A DNA stretch of 64,000 nucleotides from Aeromicrobium stalagmiti (GTDB taxonomy: Bacteria; Actinomycetota; Actinomycetes; Propionibacteriales; Nocardioidaceae): assembly GCF_013283745.1 (NCBI RefSeq), contig NZ_JABSTZ010000004.1, positions 1-64,000 of the forward strand, given 5' to 3'. Under the pieces are notes generated by a model that had not been told where the DNA came from, made no database searches, and worked only from the letters and a program-made list of their open reading frames with translations. This document shows, one piece after another, positions 24,484 to 32,638 of the stretch (position 1 is the first letter of the stretch; every line of letters starts with the position of its first letter). The translations under genes and the position numbers were made by a program.

Positions 24484-24780
24484 TCAGTCGAACAGCTCGG
24501 AGAGCCAGTGCTCCTTCTTCTTCTTGCGGTAGGGCTGCTGGCCGTACGGCTGCTGTCCGTAGCGCTGCCGGTCGTCGTACCGAGGCTCGGCGTACTGCTG
24601 CGGTGCAGGTGCAGGTGCTGCAGCGGGCGCCGGAGCCGGCACGTCGGCGGTGGCGCGGTCGATGATCTTGTCGAGCTCGCCCCGGTCGAGCCACACACCC
24701 CGGCACTCGGGGCAGTAGTCGATCTCGATGCCGGAACGTTCGCTCATGACGAGCGTCGCGTTGTCAGTCGGGCACTTCAT
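24484..24780 (-). CDS. Zinc-ribbon (zf-TFIIB) protein
   Basis: A 98-residue protein. The N-terminal zinc-ribbon has MKCPTDNATLVMSERSGIEI, then DYCPECRGVWLDRGELDKII, the standard zf-TFIIB pattern. A Pro/Ala linker and a Tyr/Gln/Gly-rich stretch (YGQQPYGQQPYRKKKK) follow, ending in an acidic tail. Function is unknown. The ATG at 24780 was chosen because AAGGAGG lies 8 bases before it and the zinc-ribbon starts right there. It is divergent from the GGDEF gene. Confidence 0.85.
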   Translation of the reverse strand: MKCPTDNATLVMSERSGIEIDYCPECRGVWLDRGELDKIIDRATADVPAPAPAAAPAPAPQQYAEPRYDDRQRYGQQPYGQQPYRKKKKEHWLSELFD

Positions 24781-24949
24781 GGATGATTCCTCCTTGTCCT
24801 GTCCAACTGGTCTCACGGCCGAAGAGTTCCCGTCGATGGCCCGATGGGACCCCAGAGACGGGGACCAATGTCCTGAATCAGCTGGGACATCGGGTCAACG
24901 CCCTCTCGGACACTGTCGGGACGACCTCACGCGGCGCTACTTTCAGCAG

Positions 24950-25813
24950 ATGACGTGGGCGCTGGTGGTCGTCTTGAACATGGTGATCGCCGTCGCGTAC
25001 GTCGTGATCTCCGCCCTCATCTTCACCGGCCTGGTGCGGACGAGACAGCTGCGGTCCAACCGGCTGGCGCTGGCCACAGGCATGATCTTCGCCAGCTGTG
25101 CGATCCACCACTGGGCCCATGGTCTTCACCTGCTCATACCGGAAGGGGGCGGCGGCAGGGCCGGTCTCGAAGCGACCCGCCAGACCTACAGCGGCATCCA
25201 CAACGTGCTCATCGAGATCCTCGGTGCCGTCGTCGCAATCACCTACCTGGGGCTGCGCCGCAACTACAAGGCGCTGATCAACACGCCGGTCATGTTCGAC
25301 GACGCGGTGCGTGCCGCGGCGGAGGAGCACCTGCGCGTCATGGCGTTCACCGACCAGCTCACGGCGGTCCCCAACCGAGCGGCCTACCAGGCCTTCGCCG
25401 ACGGCCTGACCGACGACAGGCGGCCCGTCGCGGTGCTCTTCATCGATCTCGACGGGTTCAAGCAGATCAACGACGAGCTCGGGCACGATGCAGGCGACCG
25501 TCTGCTCCGGGACGTGGCGCAGCGACTCGAGAGCGGACTCGGGCGTGGCGAACGCCTCTTCCGCATCGGCGGTGACGAGCTGCTGGTCATGGGTGTCGAC
25601 CTGGACGAGGCGGCGGTCGGCGACCTGGTCACCAAGGTGAGGACGCTCATCGAGGCACCCTTTCCGTCGCGTGACGGCGACATCACGGTGACGGCCAGCA
25701 TCGGTGTCGCCAGGGGAGAGAGCGGCGCGCACATCGACAAGATCGTGCGCGAAGCTGACGTCGCGATGTACCGCGCGAAGGCGGCTCGGCACGACCGCCC
25801 CGCCGGAGGGTGA
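24950..25813 (+). CDS. Membrane-bound GGDEF-domain diguanylate cyclase
   Basis: A 287-residue protein. About three transmembrane helices occupy residues 1-90 and are followed by a GGDEF domain: AFTDQLTAVPNRAAYQAF, then VAVLFIDLDGFKQIND and the active-site loop RIGGDELLV. The loop reads GGDEL where most enzymes have GGDEF or GGEEF; the catalytic acidic residues are kept, so cyclic di-GMP synthesis is plausible. No RxxD inhibitory site is seen before the loop. The ATG at 24950 starts directly before the first helix; it lacks a ribosome binding site. Confidence 0.85.
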   Translation: MTWALVVVLNMVIAVAYVVISALIFTGLVRTRQLRSNRLALATGMIFASCAIHHWAHGLHLLIPEGGGGRAGLEATRQTYSGIHNVLIEILGAVVAITYLGLRRNYKALINTPVMFDDAVRAAAEEHLRVMAFTDQLTAVPNRAAYQAFADGLTDDRRPVAVLFIDLDGFKQINDELGHDAGDRLLRDVAQRLESGLGRGERLFRIGGDELLVMGVDLDEAAVGDLVTKVRTLIEAPFPSRDGDITVTASIGVARGESGAHIDKIVREADVAMYRAKAARHDRPAGG

Positions 25814-25818
25814 CCGCG

Positions 25819-26148
25819 TCAACCGCAGGTGACGCAGGTGCGGGCCACAGGACGGGCCGAGAGGCGGGGGGCCGGGATTGGCGCTCCGCAGACCTCGCAG
25901 ACGCCGTACGTGCCGTCGTCGAGGCGCGCGAGCGCCGCATCAATCTCGGTGAGGTGGCGCTCGGCCTGCTGCACCAGGGAGGTCGCCTGCGACCGCTCGA
26001 ACGCAATCGTCGCGCCCTCCGGATCGTGCTCGTCGTCGGCGTTGGAGCCCTCCGAGGCGGCGATGATGGCGGCGACGTCACGCTGCAGGAGGGCCAGCCG
26101 GGCCAAGGTCGTCCGGCGGTCCGACTCGAGCCGTGATCGAGCGTCCAT
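25819..26148 (-). CDS. TraR/DksA-type zinc-finger protein
   Basis: A 109-residue protein. A long coiled-coil helical hairpin (residues 1-75, with HLTEIDAALARLDDGTYG) leads into a C4 zinc finger, CEVC followed by CVTC near the C-terminus. This is the DksA/TraR layout, whose members bind the RNA polymerase secondary channel. Small actinobacterial versions are less studied. The ATG at 26148 has GGAGG six bases ahead. It ends just past the convergent GGDEF gene. Confidence 0.87.
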   Translation of the reverse strand: MDARSRLESDRRTTLARLALLQRDVAAIIAASEGSNADDEHDPEGATIAFERSQATSLVQQAERHLTEIDAALARLDDGTYGVCEVCGAPIPAPRLSARPVARTCVTCG

Positions 26149-26203
26149 GAGTGCCTCCGGTGGAACGACGAAGGCCCCGGGTGACCGGGGCCTCTCGCGC
26201 TGG

Positions 26204-26276
<73 letters not shown>

Positions 26277-26289
26277 GCGACGAGAAACA

Positions 26290-27837
26290 CTAGCAGGGCC
26301 CTCCCGCCTGCTCATAATCGAGTACCGCATGAGCTGCGTTGTGGCCGCCGATCCCGCTCACGGCGCCGCCCCGTCGAGCCCCGCTCCCGCAGACGAGGAC
26401 GCGCGGACTCCCGGTGGCGACACCCCATTTCTCACTGGGATGGCGGGGCCTCTCGCCTTCCTCGAGCCACGGCCACTGCAGGTCGCCGTGGAAGATGTGT
26501 CCGCCGGGCATGGCGAGGGCCTCCTCGACCTGCGCCGGCGTCCTGTGCTCGACGCCACGGATCAGCGGCTCGATCGGCTCGGCGAGGTGCTCGTCGAGCG
26601 CAGCGACGAACTGGGCGTAGGCGGCCCGGCCCGCGGCCTCGTCCGACATCACCTCGTAGGGGGTGTGCAGGCCGAAGTAGGTCAGGGTCTGGGCGTCGGT
26701 CGCGGCCAGGTCGGGCCCGAGGATCGATCGGTCCGTCAGGGTGTGGCAGTAGAGCTCGCCGGCGGCGCGGCTCGGGAGGGCGCCGGCGGCCGCCTGCGCG
26801 TAGGCGTCCTCCAGCTCGGTCATCGACTCGCCGAGGTGGAACGTGCCGGCGAAGGCGACCGCCGGATCGATGCCCGACCTCAGCCGTGGCAGTCGGGAGA
26901 CCAGGAGATTGATCTTGAACTGGGAGCCCGACGGCTTCGGGGGGAGGGGATCGCCGAGCAGGCCCGCCAGGACGTACGGTGCGACGCCGCTGAGCAGCCA
27001 GTCGGCCTCGACCGCGAACCCGTCACCGGCCACGGTGACACCGGACTCGGTGGCCGTCGCCGCTGTCGCTGCCGTGTCGGTGCGGATCTGGACCCCGGCC
27101 TCGCGGGCCACCCGCTCGAGCTCACCGGTGACGGCTCCCATGCCACCGACCGGCACCCGCCACTCGCCGGTCCCGTTGCCGATCAGGTGGTAGAGGAAGC
27201 AGCGGTTCTGCACGAGCGTGCGGTCGTGCAGGGAGGCGAAGGTGCCGATCAGGGCGTCGGTGCCCACGACGCCGCGCACGAGGTCGTTCGAGAAGCGGCG
27301 CTCGATCGCGGTGCCGAGCGGCTCGTCGACCAGGTCGGTCCAGATCGCCATCTCGACCCGGTCGCGGATCTCGCCGATGTGCGGCAGAGGCGACAGCAGG
27401 GTGGGGGCCAGGGCCTCGGCCACGGTGCCCACCTCGGCGTAGAAGCGGCGCCACGCGGCGAGCTCGTCGTCGTTGCCGGTCAGGGCCCGGAACGACTCCT
27501 CGGTAGCCGGTCCCTCCGCCGTCTCGACGAGCAGCCCGCCACCGTCGTACGGCGTGTAGGACGCGGTGTCGCGCGATCGCAGCTCCAGCTGCAGCCCCAG
27601 CTCGTCGATGAGCTGCTGCGGCATCAGGCTCACCAGGTAGGAGAACCGCGAGAGGCGCGCGTCGATGCCATCGAAGGGCCGCGCACTGATGGCCGCGCCC
27701 CCGACGTGCGGGAGCCGCTCGAGGACGAGCACGTCCTTGCCGGCGCGGGCCAAGTAGATCGAGGCGACGAGGGCGTTGTGGCCTCCGCCGACGATCACGA
27801 TGTCGTGGCGCTCGGGAGCGGTGCTGGTCGACGTCAT
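26290..27837 (-). CDS. FAD-dependent oxidoreductase, phytoene-desaturase-like
   Basis: A 515-residue flavoprotein of the NAD(P)/FAD amine oxidase/phytoene dehydrogenase superfamily. The N-terminal dinucleotide-binding motif is IVIVGGGHNALVASIYLARAG at residues 13-33, and a C-terminal FAD motif has VLVCGSGARRGGAVSGIGGHNAA. Relatives include carotenoid desaturases, PYROXD2 and bacterial homologs of unknown substrate; no carotenoid genes are nearby. A TAGGCT box 7 bases before the ATG, without a ribosome binding site, suggests a leaderless message. Confidence 0.88.
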   Translation of the reverse strand: MTSTSTAPERHDIVIVGGGHNALVASIYLARAGKDVLVLERLPHVGGAAISARPFDGIDARLSRFSYLVSLMPQQLIDELGLQLELRSRDTASYTPYDGGGLLVETAEGPATEESFRALTGNDDELAAWRRFYAEVGTVAEALAPTLLSPLPHIGEIRDRVEMAIWTDLVDEPLGTAIERRFSNDLVRGVVGTDALIGTFASLHDRTLVQNRCFLYHLIGNGTGEWRVPVGGMGAVTGELERVAREAGVQIRTDTAATAATATESGVTVAGDGFAVEADWLLSGVAPYVLAGLLGDPLPPKPSGSQFKINLLVSRLPRLRSGIDPAVAFAGTFHLGESMTELEDAYAQAAAGALPSRAAGELYCHTLTDRSILGPDLAATDAQTLTYFGLHTPYEVMSDEAAGRAAYAQFVAALDEHLAEPIEPLIRGVEHRTPAQVEEALAMPGGHIFHGDLQWPWLEEGERPRHPSEKWGVATGSPRVLVCGSGARRGGAVSGIGGHNAAHAVLDYEQAGGPC

Positions 27838-27844
27838 GTCGCCC

Positions 27845-27850
27845 AGCCTA
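27845..27850 (-). promoter_or_regulatory. Leaderless -10 element for the FAD oxidoreductase
   Basis: On the minus strand TAGGCT lies 7 bases before the ATG at 27837. No Shine-Dalgarno intervenes. Confidence 0.5.
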
Positions 27851-27895
27851 GGGTCGATCCCCGTCGCGTGAGGCCTTGGTCGTGCGGCTCGGGTG

Positions 27896-28573
27896 TCACT
27901 GCAGGTGCTTGAGCGCCTCTCGCCTGCTCAGCCCGCTGATGCTGTCCTCGTGATCGGCGACGAACAGCCGCACCCAGGCGGGATCGACCCGCGCGACGTC
28001 CCGCAGCGCCCAGCCGATCGCCTTGCGCACGAAGAACTCCCGGTCGCTCAGGCGGGGAATGATGACGTCGGCGAGCAGGGCGCGGTCGACACGGTCCTGG
28101 CGACCGAGCTGACTGATGATCGCGAGCCTGCGCAGCCAGAGGTCGTCGTCGACGCTCCAGGCCCGGACGATGTCGCCCGTCTCGCGAGGGTGCGCGTCGT
28201 GCAGGTCGGCCACGCGGCCCGCGAGGTCGTCGACGTGGTCCCACCAGGCGCCGGTCGTGGCGAGGTGCTCGATCAGCGGCACCAGAGCGAGCTCTCCTCG
28301 CGCCAGGGGGAGCCGCAGCAGGGCGGCGGCCGCGTAGCGCTCCTCGCGGAACTCTGCGCCGTCCCAGAGCTCACGGACGCTCGCGTCGAGCGTGTCGAGG
28401 CCCTGTGGCGGATGTCGACGGGAGGCTGCCGCGACGATCGTCCGGACGGCAGGCAGGCGGACCCCGAGGAACGGCAGGGCCGACTTCATGTACGCCTGCA
28501 TGCCGGGCGCCCTGGAGGGGTCGGCCTCGTCGCGCAGGTCGGCCCGGATCGCGTCGATCAGTGCAGCATCCAT
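27896..28573 (-). CDS. DNA alkylation repair protein, AlkD-like HEAT-repeat family
   Basis: A 225-residue all-helical protein of the AlkC/AlkD family, which excises N3- and N7-alkylated purines from DNA. Visible blocks are MKSALPFLGVRLPAVRTIV, TTGAWWDHVDDLA and RALLADVIIPRLSDREFFVRKAIGWALRD. The last carries the conserved aromatic/charged surface and FVRKAIGWALR signature of this family. TACTCT stands 6 bases before the ATG. It is divergent from the pirin gene, with only 74 bases between them. Confidence 0.88.
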   Translation of the reverse strand: MDAALIDAIRADLRDEADPSRAPGMQAYMKSALPFLGVRLPAVRTIVAAASRRHPPQGLDTLDASVRELWDGAEFREERYAAAALLRLPLARGELALVPLIEHLATTGAWWDHVDDLAGRVADLHDAHPRETGDIVRAWSVDDDLWLRRLAIISQLGRQDRVDRALLADVIIPRLSDREFFVRKAIGWALRDVARVDPAWVRLFVADHEDSISGLSRREALKHLQ

Positions 28574-28579
28574 GGATCG

Positions 28580-28585
28580 AGAGTA
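28580..28585 (-). promoter_or_regulatory. Leaderless -10 element for the AlkD-like gene
   Basis: On the minus strand TACTCT lies 6 bases before the ATG at 28573. The match to TANNNT and the spacing agree with the other leaderless starts in the window. Confidence 0.4.
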
Positions 28586-28594
28586 ATGGAATGC

Positions 28595-28623
28595 TTGACG
28601 GTAGTTGAATGTTGAACTAGATT
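28595..28623 (+). promoter_or_regulatory. Sigma-70-type promoter of the pirin gene
   Basis: TTGACG at 28595-28600 and TAGATT at 28618-28623 are separated by exactly 17 bases, a strong actinobacterial promoter. The MarR-type operator below overlaps its spacer and -10. Confidence 0.8.
28602..28619 (+). promoter_or_regulatory. MarR-type operator in the pirin promoter
   Basis: TAGTTGAATGTTGAACTA is an imperfect palindrome (TAGTT/AACTA arms) covering the promoter spacer and -10. It matches 15 of 18 bases with the site at 49731-49748 before yceI, next to a MarR gene. Occupation would block polymerase binding. Confidence 0.6.
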
Positions 28624-28647
28624 GTCAGACCTACGAAGGAGAACGCG

Positions 28648-29637
28648 ATGCCTGCTGTGAACGTTGCCGACTGGACCGTCCTGCCCCGCGTGATCGCTGC
28701 GCCGACGCAGGAGGAGGACCGAGCCCCGGTCAGCGTGACGACCGCCCCCACCGGCTACGAGGGAGAAGGCTTCCCCGTCCGCCGCGCGTTCGCGGGCGTG
28801 GACGCCGCGAAGCTCGACCCGTTCATCCACATGGACCAGATGGGCGAGGTCGAGTACGAGCCCGGCGAGCCCAAGGGCACCCCGTGGCACCCGCACCGCG
28901 GCTTCGAGACCGTGACCTACATGATCGACGGCGTCATGGACCACCAGGACACGCACGGCGGTGGCGGCTCGATCACCGACGGCGACACCCAGTGGATGAC
29001 CGCCGGCAGCGGCCTGCTGCACATCGAGACCCCGCCGGAGTGGCTCGTCGTCAAGGGTGGGACGTTCCACGGCCTGCAGCTGTGGGTCAACCTGCCGAAG
29101 GCCGACAAGTGGCTGCCGCCGCACTACCAGGACATCCGCGGCGGAGACGTGGGCCTGGCCTCGACCCCTGACGCCGGCGCGCTGCTGCGCGTGATCGCCG
29201 GTGAGGTCGACGGCGTCAAGGGTCCCGGGTCGACCCACACGCCCATGGCGATGGTGCACGCGACACTGCTGCCGGGCGCGAAGATGACGGTGCCGTGGCG
29301 CACCGACTTCAACGCCCTCGTCTACGTCATGAGCGGCACCGGCTACGTCGGCCGCGACCGTCGTCCGATCCGGGCCGGCCAGCTGGCCGTCCTCGGCCAC
29401 GGAGAGACCATCACGGTCGGTGCTGACCAGAAGCAGGACAGCAAGAACCCCACCCTGGAGGTGGCTCTGCTCGGCGGGCTGCCGATCCGCGAGCCCATCG
29501 CCTGGGCCGGCCCGTTCGTCATGAACACCAAGGCCGAGGTCATGCAGGCGTTCGAGGACTTCCAGAAGGGGCGTCTCGGCACGATCCCGACCGTCCCGCA
29601 CGCGGACGTCCACGGCGAGATGCTGCAGCCCGAGTGA
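28648..29637 (+). CDS. Pirin-family bicupin
   Basis: A 329-residue metal-binding bicupin. The N-terminal cupin has WHPHRGFETVTYMIDG and a later GSGLLHIE, supplying the histidines and glutamate of the pirin metal site; the C-terminal pirin domain has HATLLPGAKMTVPW and VYVMSGTGYVG. Bacterial pirins act as quercetin dioxygenases or redox-linked regulators; the activity here is unknown. AAGGAG precedes the ATG by 8 bases. The strong promoter overlapped by a MarR-type operator suggests stress-inducible expression. Confidence 0.92.
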   Translation: MPAVNVADWTVLPRVIAAPTQEEDRAPVSVTTAPTGYEGEGFPVRRAFAGVDAAKLDPFIHMDQMGEVEYEPGEPKGTPWHPHRGFETVTYMIDGVMDHQDTHGGGGSITDGDTQWMTAGSGLLHIETPPEWLVVKGGTFHGLQLWVNLPKADKWLPPHYQDIRGGDVGLASTPDAGALLRVIAGEVDGVKGPGSTHTPMAMVHATLLPGAKMTVPWRTDFNALVYVMSGTGYVGRDRRPIRAGQLAVLGHGETITVGADQKQDSKNPTLEVALLGGLPIREPIAWAGPFVMNTKAEVMQAFEDFQKGRLGTIPTVPHADVHGEMLQPE

Positions 29638-29661
29638 CCTCCGCCTGAGCGGTCCGTGCGG

Positions 29662-30252
29662 TCAGCCCACGCAGTAGAGCTGGCCGTACGGACCCTCGGT
29701 GGCCCGCTGCTCCGTGACCTTGCCGTCGACGGAGATCGTGCAGGTCACGGGGAATCCGCGGGCGCCTGCCTGGGAGAACACCTGGGCGTAGGCCGGGTCG
29801 CCGTAGACCGTGGTCTTGAGGGTCCACGAGGTGCCGACGTTGCGCTCGACGCCGTAGTACTTCGCCAGGCTGGTCGGGATGATGTAGCCGACGCCGCGAA
29901 TGGGCTCCTTGGACGTCATGCGCACCGTGAGCGAGTGACGGGGGAGTCCCGTGGTGGCTCCCTGGCCCTGCAGGCCGCCACCGCCGTTCGAGCCCGCGAA
30001 GTCGACGCGTCCCTGGTTGGGGTCGAGGTCGGCGAGGCTCGTGGGAGGGGTGTCGTCGGGCGCGATGTCCTCGGCCGGGCCGAGGAAGGGGTCCTCGACG
30101 GGCCCTTCGGTGCTGGAGTCACCGGATCCGGCGAGCGGGTCAGAGTCGTCGCCGCCGAGCAGGTTGGTCGCGGCCAGCACCGCCAGGACGATCCCGATGG
30201 CGACGGCGAACAGACCAGCGGACTGGCGGGGGTGCTTTCGGATCCAGCGCAT
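29662..30252 (-). CDS. Membrane-anchored protein with MmpS-like C-terminal domain
   Basis: A 196-residue protein. One N-terminal transmembrane helix (residues 12-32, GLFAVAIGIVLAVLAATNLL) is followed by an acidic Gly/Asp/Pro linker of about 60 residues and a beta-rich extracytoplasmic domain. The end, PVTCTISVDGKVTEQRATEG with a final YCVG, resembles the C-terminus of MmpS-type proteins, including the two cysteines that could form a disulfide. No MmpL transporter is next to it. The assignment is by pattern only. Confidence 0.55.
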   Translation of the reverse strand: MRWIRKHPRQSAGLFAVAIGIVLAVLAATNLLGGDDSDPLAGSGDSSTEGPVEDPFLGPAEDIAPDDTPPTSLADLDPNQGRVDFAGSNGGGGLQGQGATTGLPRHSLTVRMTSKEPIRGVGYIIPTSLAKYYGVERNVGTSWTLKTTVYGDPAYAQVFSQAGARGFPVTCTISVDGKVTEQRATEGPYGQLYCVG

Positions 30253-30375
30253 GCCTACGTCAACGACTCAGGTACCTGTTGGTTAGGTACGACCCTGCTG
30301 GCGTTGCCTCTCGTCGGCATCGTCTCATCCCACGGGAGCACGCGCCGTCCGATCGTGGTGACCGCGGCCCGGGGA

Positions 30376-31041
30376 TCAGTCCTCGAGCGGCTCCGAGGCG
30401 GGGCTGTGGTCGGAGGTGACACCGCGAGCCGCGGCCTCGCTGATGCTCTCGCCGAGCCAGGACGTGACTTCCCATCCCTGCTCCGTCGATCCCTCGACGA
30501 CGACGATGCCGGTGTTGACGACGTAGTGCGTGCTGACGAACTCGAGATCGACGTTGTCGGTGCGGGCGGCGCACCAGGCGCGGATGACGGCGCCGTGGCT
30601 GACGAGCGCGACCGATCCGACGCCCAGGGCCTCCGCCTCGGCGACGACCTCGTCGTACCTGGCAATGACCTCGTGACCCGACTCGGCGCCGGGCATCCGG
30701 ACGTCGAGGTCGCCACCGCACCACGCGAGGAGCGTGGAGACGTACTGGTGGACCGAGGCCTCGTCGGTGTTGCCCTCGACGTCGCCGGCCGCGATCTCGC
30801 GCAGCCCGGGCCGCTCGATCGGGTCGAGACCACGGGCGGCCGCGAGCGGTGCCGCCGTGAGATGGGTGCGCACCATGTTCGACACGAAGAGGGCGTCGAT
30901 CGAGTCGCCGGCGAGGGCTTCGACGAGCTCTTCGGCCTGGGTCGTGCCGAGGTCGGTGAGACCGGGACCCGGCACGGTCGACTCGAGCACGCCGGCGACG
31001 TTGGCAGGGGTCTGGCCGTGGCGGATGAGGATCAGACGCAT
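30376..31041 (-). CDS. Histidine phosphatase family protein
   Basis: A 221-residue phosphoglycerate-mutase-like phosphatase. The catalytic RHG motif lies in [20 protein letters not shown] (His8), with a second conserved arginine in [19 protein letters not shown], the acid-base glutamate region [12 protein letters not shown] and the late catalytic histidine in [13 protein letters not shown]. The substrate is not evident. It diverges from glpK with 29 bases between the starts and has a TAGGCT box 6 bases before its ATG. Confidence 0.9.
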   Translation of the reverse strand: MRLILIRHGQTPANVAGVLESTVPGPGLTDLGTTQAEELVEALAGDSIDALFVSNMVRTHLTAAPLAAARGLDPIERPGLREIAAGDVEGNTDEASVHQYVSTLLAWCGGDLDVRMPGAESGHEVIARYDEVVAEAEALGVGSVALVSHGAVIRAWCAARTDNVDLEFVSTHYVVNTGIVVVEGSTEQGWEVTSWLGESISEAAARGVTSDHSPASEPLED

Positions 31042-31047
31042 GGGGCG

Positions 31048-31053
31048 AGCCTA
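31048..31053 (-). promoter_or_regulatory. Leaderless -10 element for the histidine phosphatase
   Basis: TAGGCT on the minus strand, 6 bases before the ATG at 31041, facing away from the glpK -10 four bases further on. Confidence 0.5.
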
Positions 31054-31057
31054 CGGA

Positions 31058-31063
31058 TAGGGT
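31058..31063 (+). promoter_or_regulatory. Leaderless -10 element for glpK
   Basis: TAGGGT lies 7 bases before the glpK ATG with no Shine-Dalgarno. Its -35 would fall inside the divergent phosphatase gene. Confidence 0.5.
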
Positions 31064-31070
31064 CTCGGCC

Positions 31071-32582
31071 ATGGCGAAGTATGTCGGTGCGATCGACCAG
31101 GGCACCACCAGCACACGATTCATGATCTTCGGCCACGACGGCCACGAGGTCGCGCGGCACCAGCTCGAGCACGAGCAGATCTTCCCGCAGGCTGGTTGGG
31201 TCGAGCACGACCCGCACGAGATCTGGGAGGCGACCCAGGACGTCGTGCAGACCGCGATGGGCCGCGCCGGCATCACCGCGGGCGACCTCGCGGCGATCGG
31301 CATCACCAACCAGCGCGAGACGACCGTCGTGTGGGACCGGCGCACCGGGGTGCCGTACTACAACGCGATCGTCTGGCAGGACACCCGCACCGACACGGTC
31401 GTCGCCGCCCTCGACAAGGACGGTCGGGGAGACCGGATCCGTCACCGGGCCGGACTGCCCCCGGCGCCCTACTTCTCGGGCAGCAAGATCCAGTGGATCC
31501 TCGACACGGTCGACGGCGCCCGCGCCGATGCCGAGGCCGGGCACGCGATCTTCGGCACCATCGACACCTGGCTCATGTGGTGGCTCACCGGCGGTCCGGA
31601 CGGCGGCCTGCACCTCACCGACGTCACCAACGCCAGCCGGACGATGCTGATGGACCTGGAGACGCTGGCCTGGGACGACGAGCTGCTGGCGATCTTCGAC
31701 GTCCCTCGCTCGATGCTGCCGGAGATCAGGTCGTCCTCGCAGGTCTACGGCCACACCGAGGCCGAGGGGCCATTCGGGGGAGAGGTGGCCGTGGCCGGCG
31801 ACCTCGGCGACCAGCACGCGGCCCTCGTCGGACAGGTCTGCTTCGAGCCCGGCGAGCTCAAGAACACCTACGGCACCGGCAACTTCCTGGTGCTCAACAC
31901 GGGCACCGAGATCGTGCGGTCGACCCACGGCCTGCTGACGACGGTCGCCTACCAGCTCGGTGACGCCCCGGCGGTCTATGCCCTCGAGGGCTCGATCGCC
32001 GTCACGGGGTCCGCGATCCAGTGGCTCCGTGACCAGCTCGGCGTCATCAAGGCGGCGGCCGAGACCGAGGGGCTCGCGGCGAGCGTCGACGACAACGGCG
32101 GGGTGTGCTTCGTCCCCGCCTTCTCCGGCCTGTTCGCTCCCTACTGGCGCTCCGACGCGCGCGGCGCGATCGTGGGGCTCTCGCGCTACAACACCGTCGC
32201 CCACATCGCCCGGGCCGCGCTCGAGGCGATCTGCTACCAGAGCAAGGACGTCGTCGACGCGATGGTCGCCGACGCCGCTCTCGACCTGCAGATCCTGCGC
32301 GTCGACGGTGGTGTCACCGACAACGAGCTCTGCATGCAGATCCAGGCCGACGTCCTCGGCGTGGCGGTCAGCCGTCCGGTCGTGGCCGAGACGACGGCGC
32401 TCGGTGCCGCCTATGCCGCAGGCCTCGCGGTCGGTTTCTGGGCCGGCACCGACGAGCTCGTCGCCAACTGGAACGAGGCCAAGCGCTGGGAGTCGACCTC
32501 GACGCCGGAGCAGCGCACCGCGGGTCACGCGCAGTGGAAGAAGGCCGTCGAACGCACTCTCGGCTGGGTCGACGTCGACTGA
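31071..32582 (+). CDS. glpK: Glycerol kinase
   Basis: ATP-dependent kinase that makes glycerol 3-phosphate, 503 residues, the usual length. FGGY-family blocks include [17 protein letters not shown] (phosphate 1), [30 protein letters not shown] and [16 protein letters not shown], and [15 protein letters not shown] near the end. It is followed 56 bases later by glpD, which oxidises its product. A TAGGGT box 7 bases before the start suggests a leaderless operon transcript. Confidence 0.97.
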   Translation: MAKYVGAIDQGTTSTRFMIFGHDGHEVARHQLEHEQIFPQAGWVEHDPHEIWEATQDVVQTAMGRAGITAGDLAAIGITNQRETTVVWDRRTGVPYYNAIVWQDTRTDTVVAALDKDGRGDRIRHRAGLPPAPYFSGSKIQWILDTVDGARADAEAGHAIFGTIDTWLMWWLTGGPDGGLHLTDVTNASRTMLMDLETLAWDDELLAIFDVPRSMLPEIRSSSQVYGHTEAEGPFGGEVAVAGDLGDQHAALVGQVCFEPGELKNTYGTGNFLVLNTGTEIVRSTHGLLTTVAYQLGDAPAVYALEGSIAVTGSAIQWLRDQLGVIKAAAETEGLAASVDDNGGVCFVPAFSGLFAPYWRSDARGAIVGLSRYNTVAHIARAALEAICYQSKDVVDAMVADAALDLQILRVDGGVTDNELCMQIQADVLGVAVSRPVVAETTALGAAYAAGLAVGFWAGTDELVANWNEAKRWESTSTPEQRTAGHAQWKKAVERTLGWVDVD

Positions 32583-32638
32583 GTCACATCCTGCGGCGGG
32601 CGTTCGCCCTTGCTGGGTCGGGCTGATTGACTGGGGGC

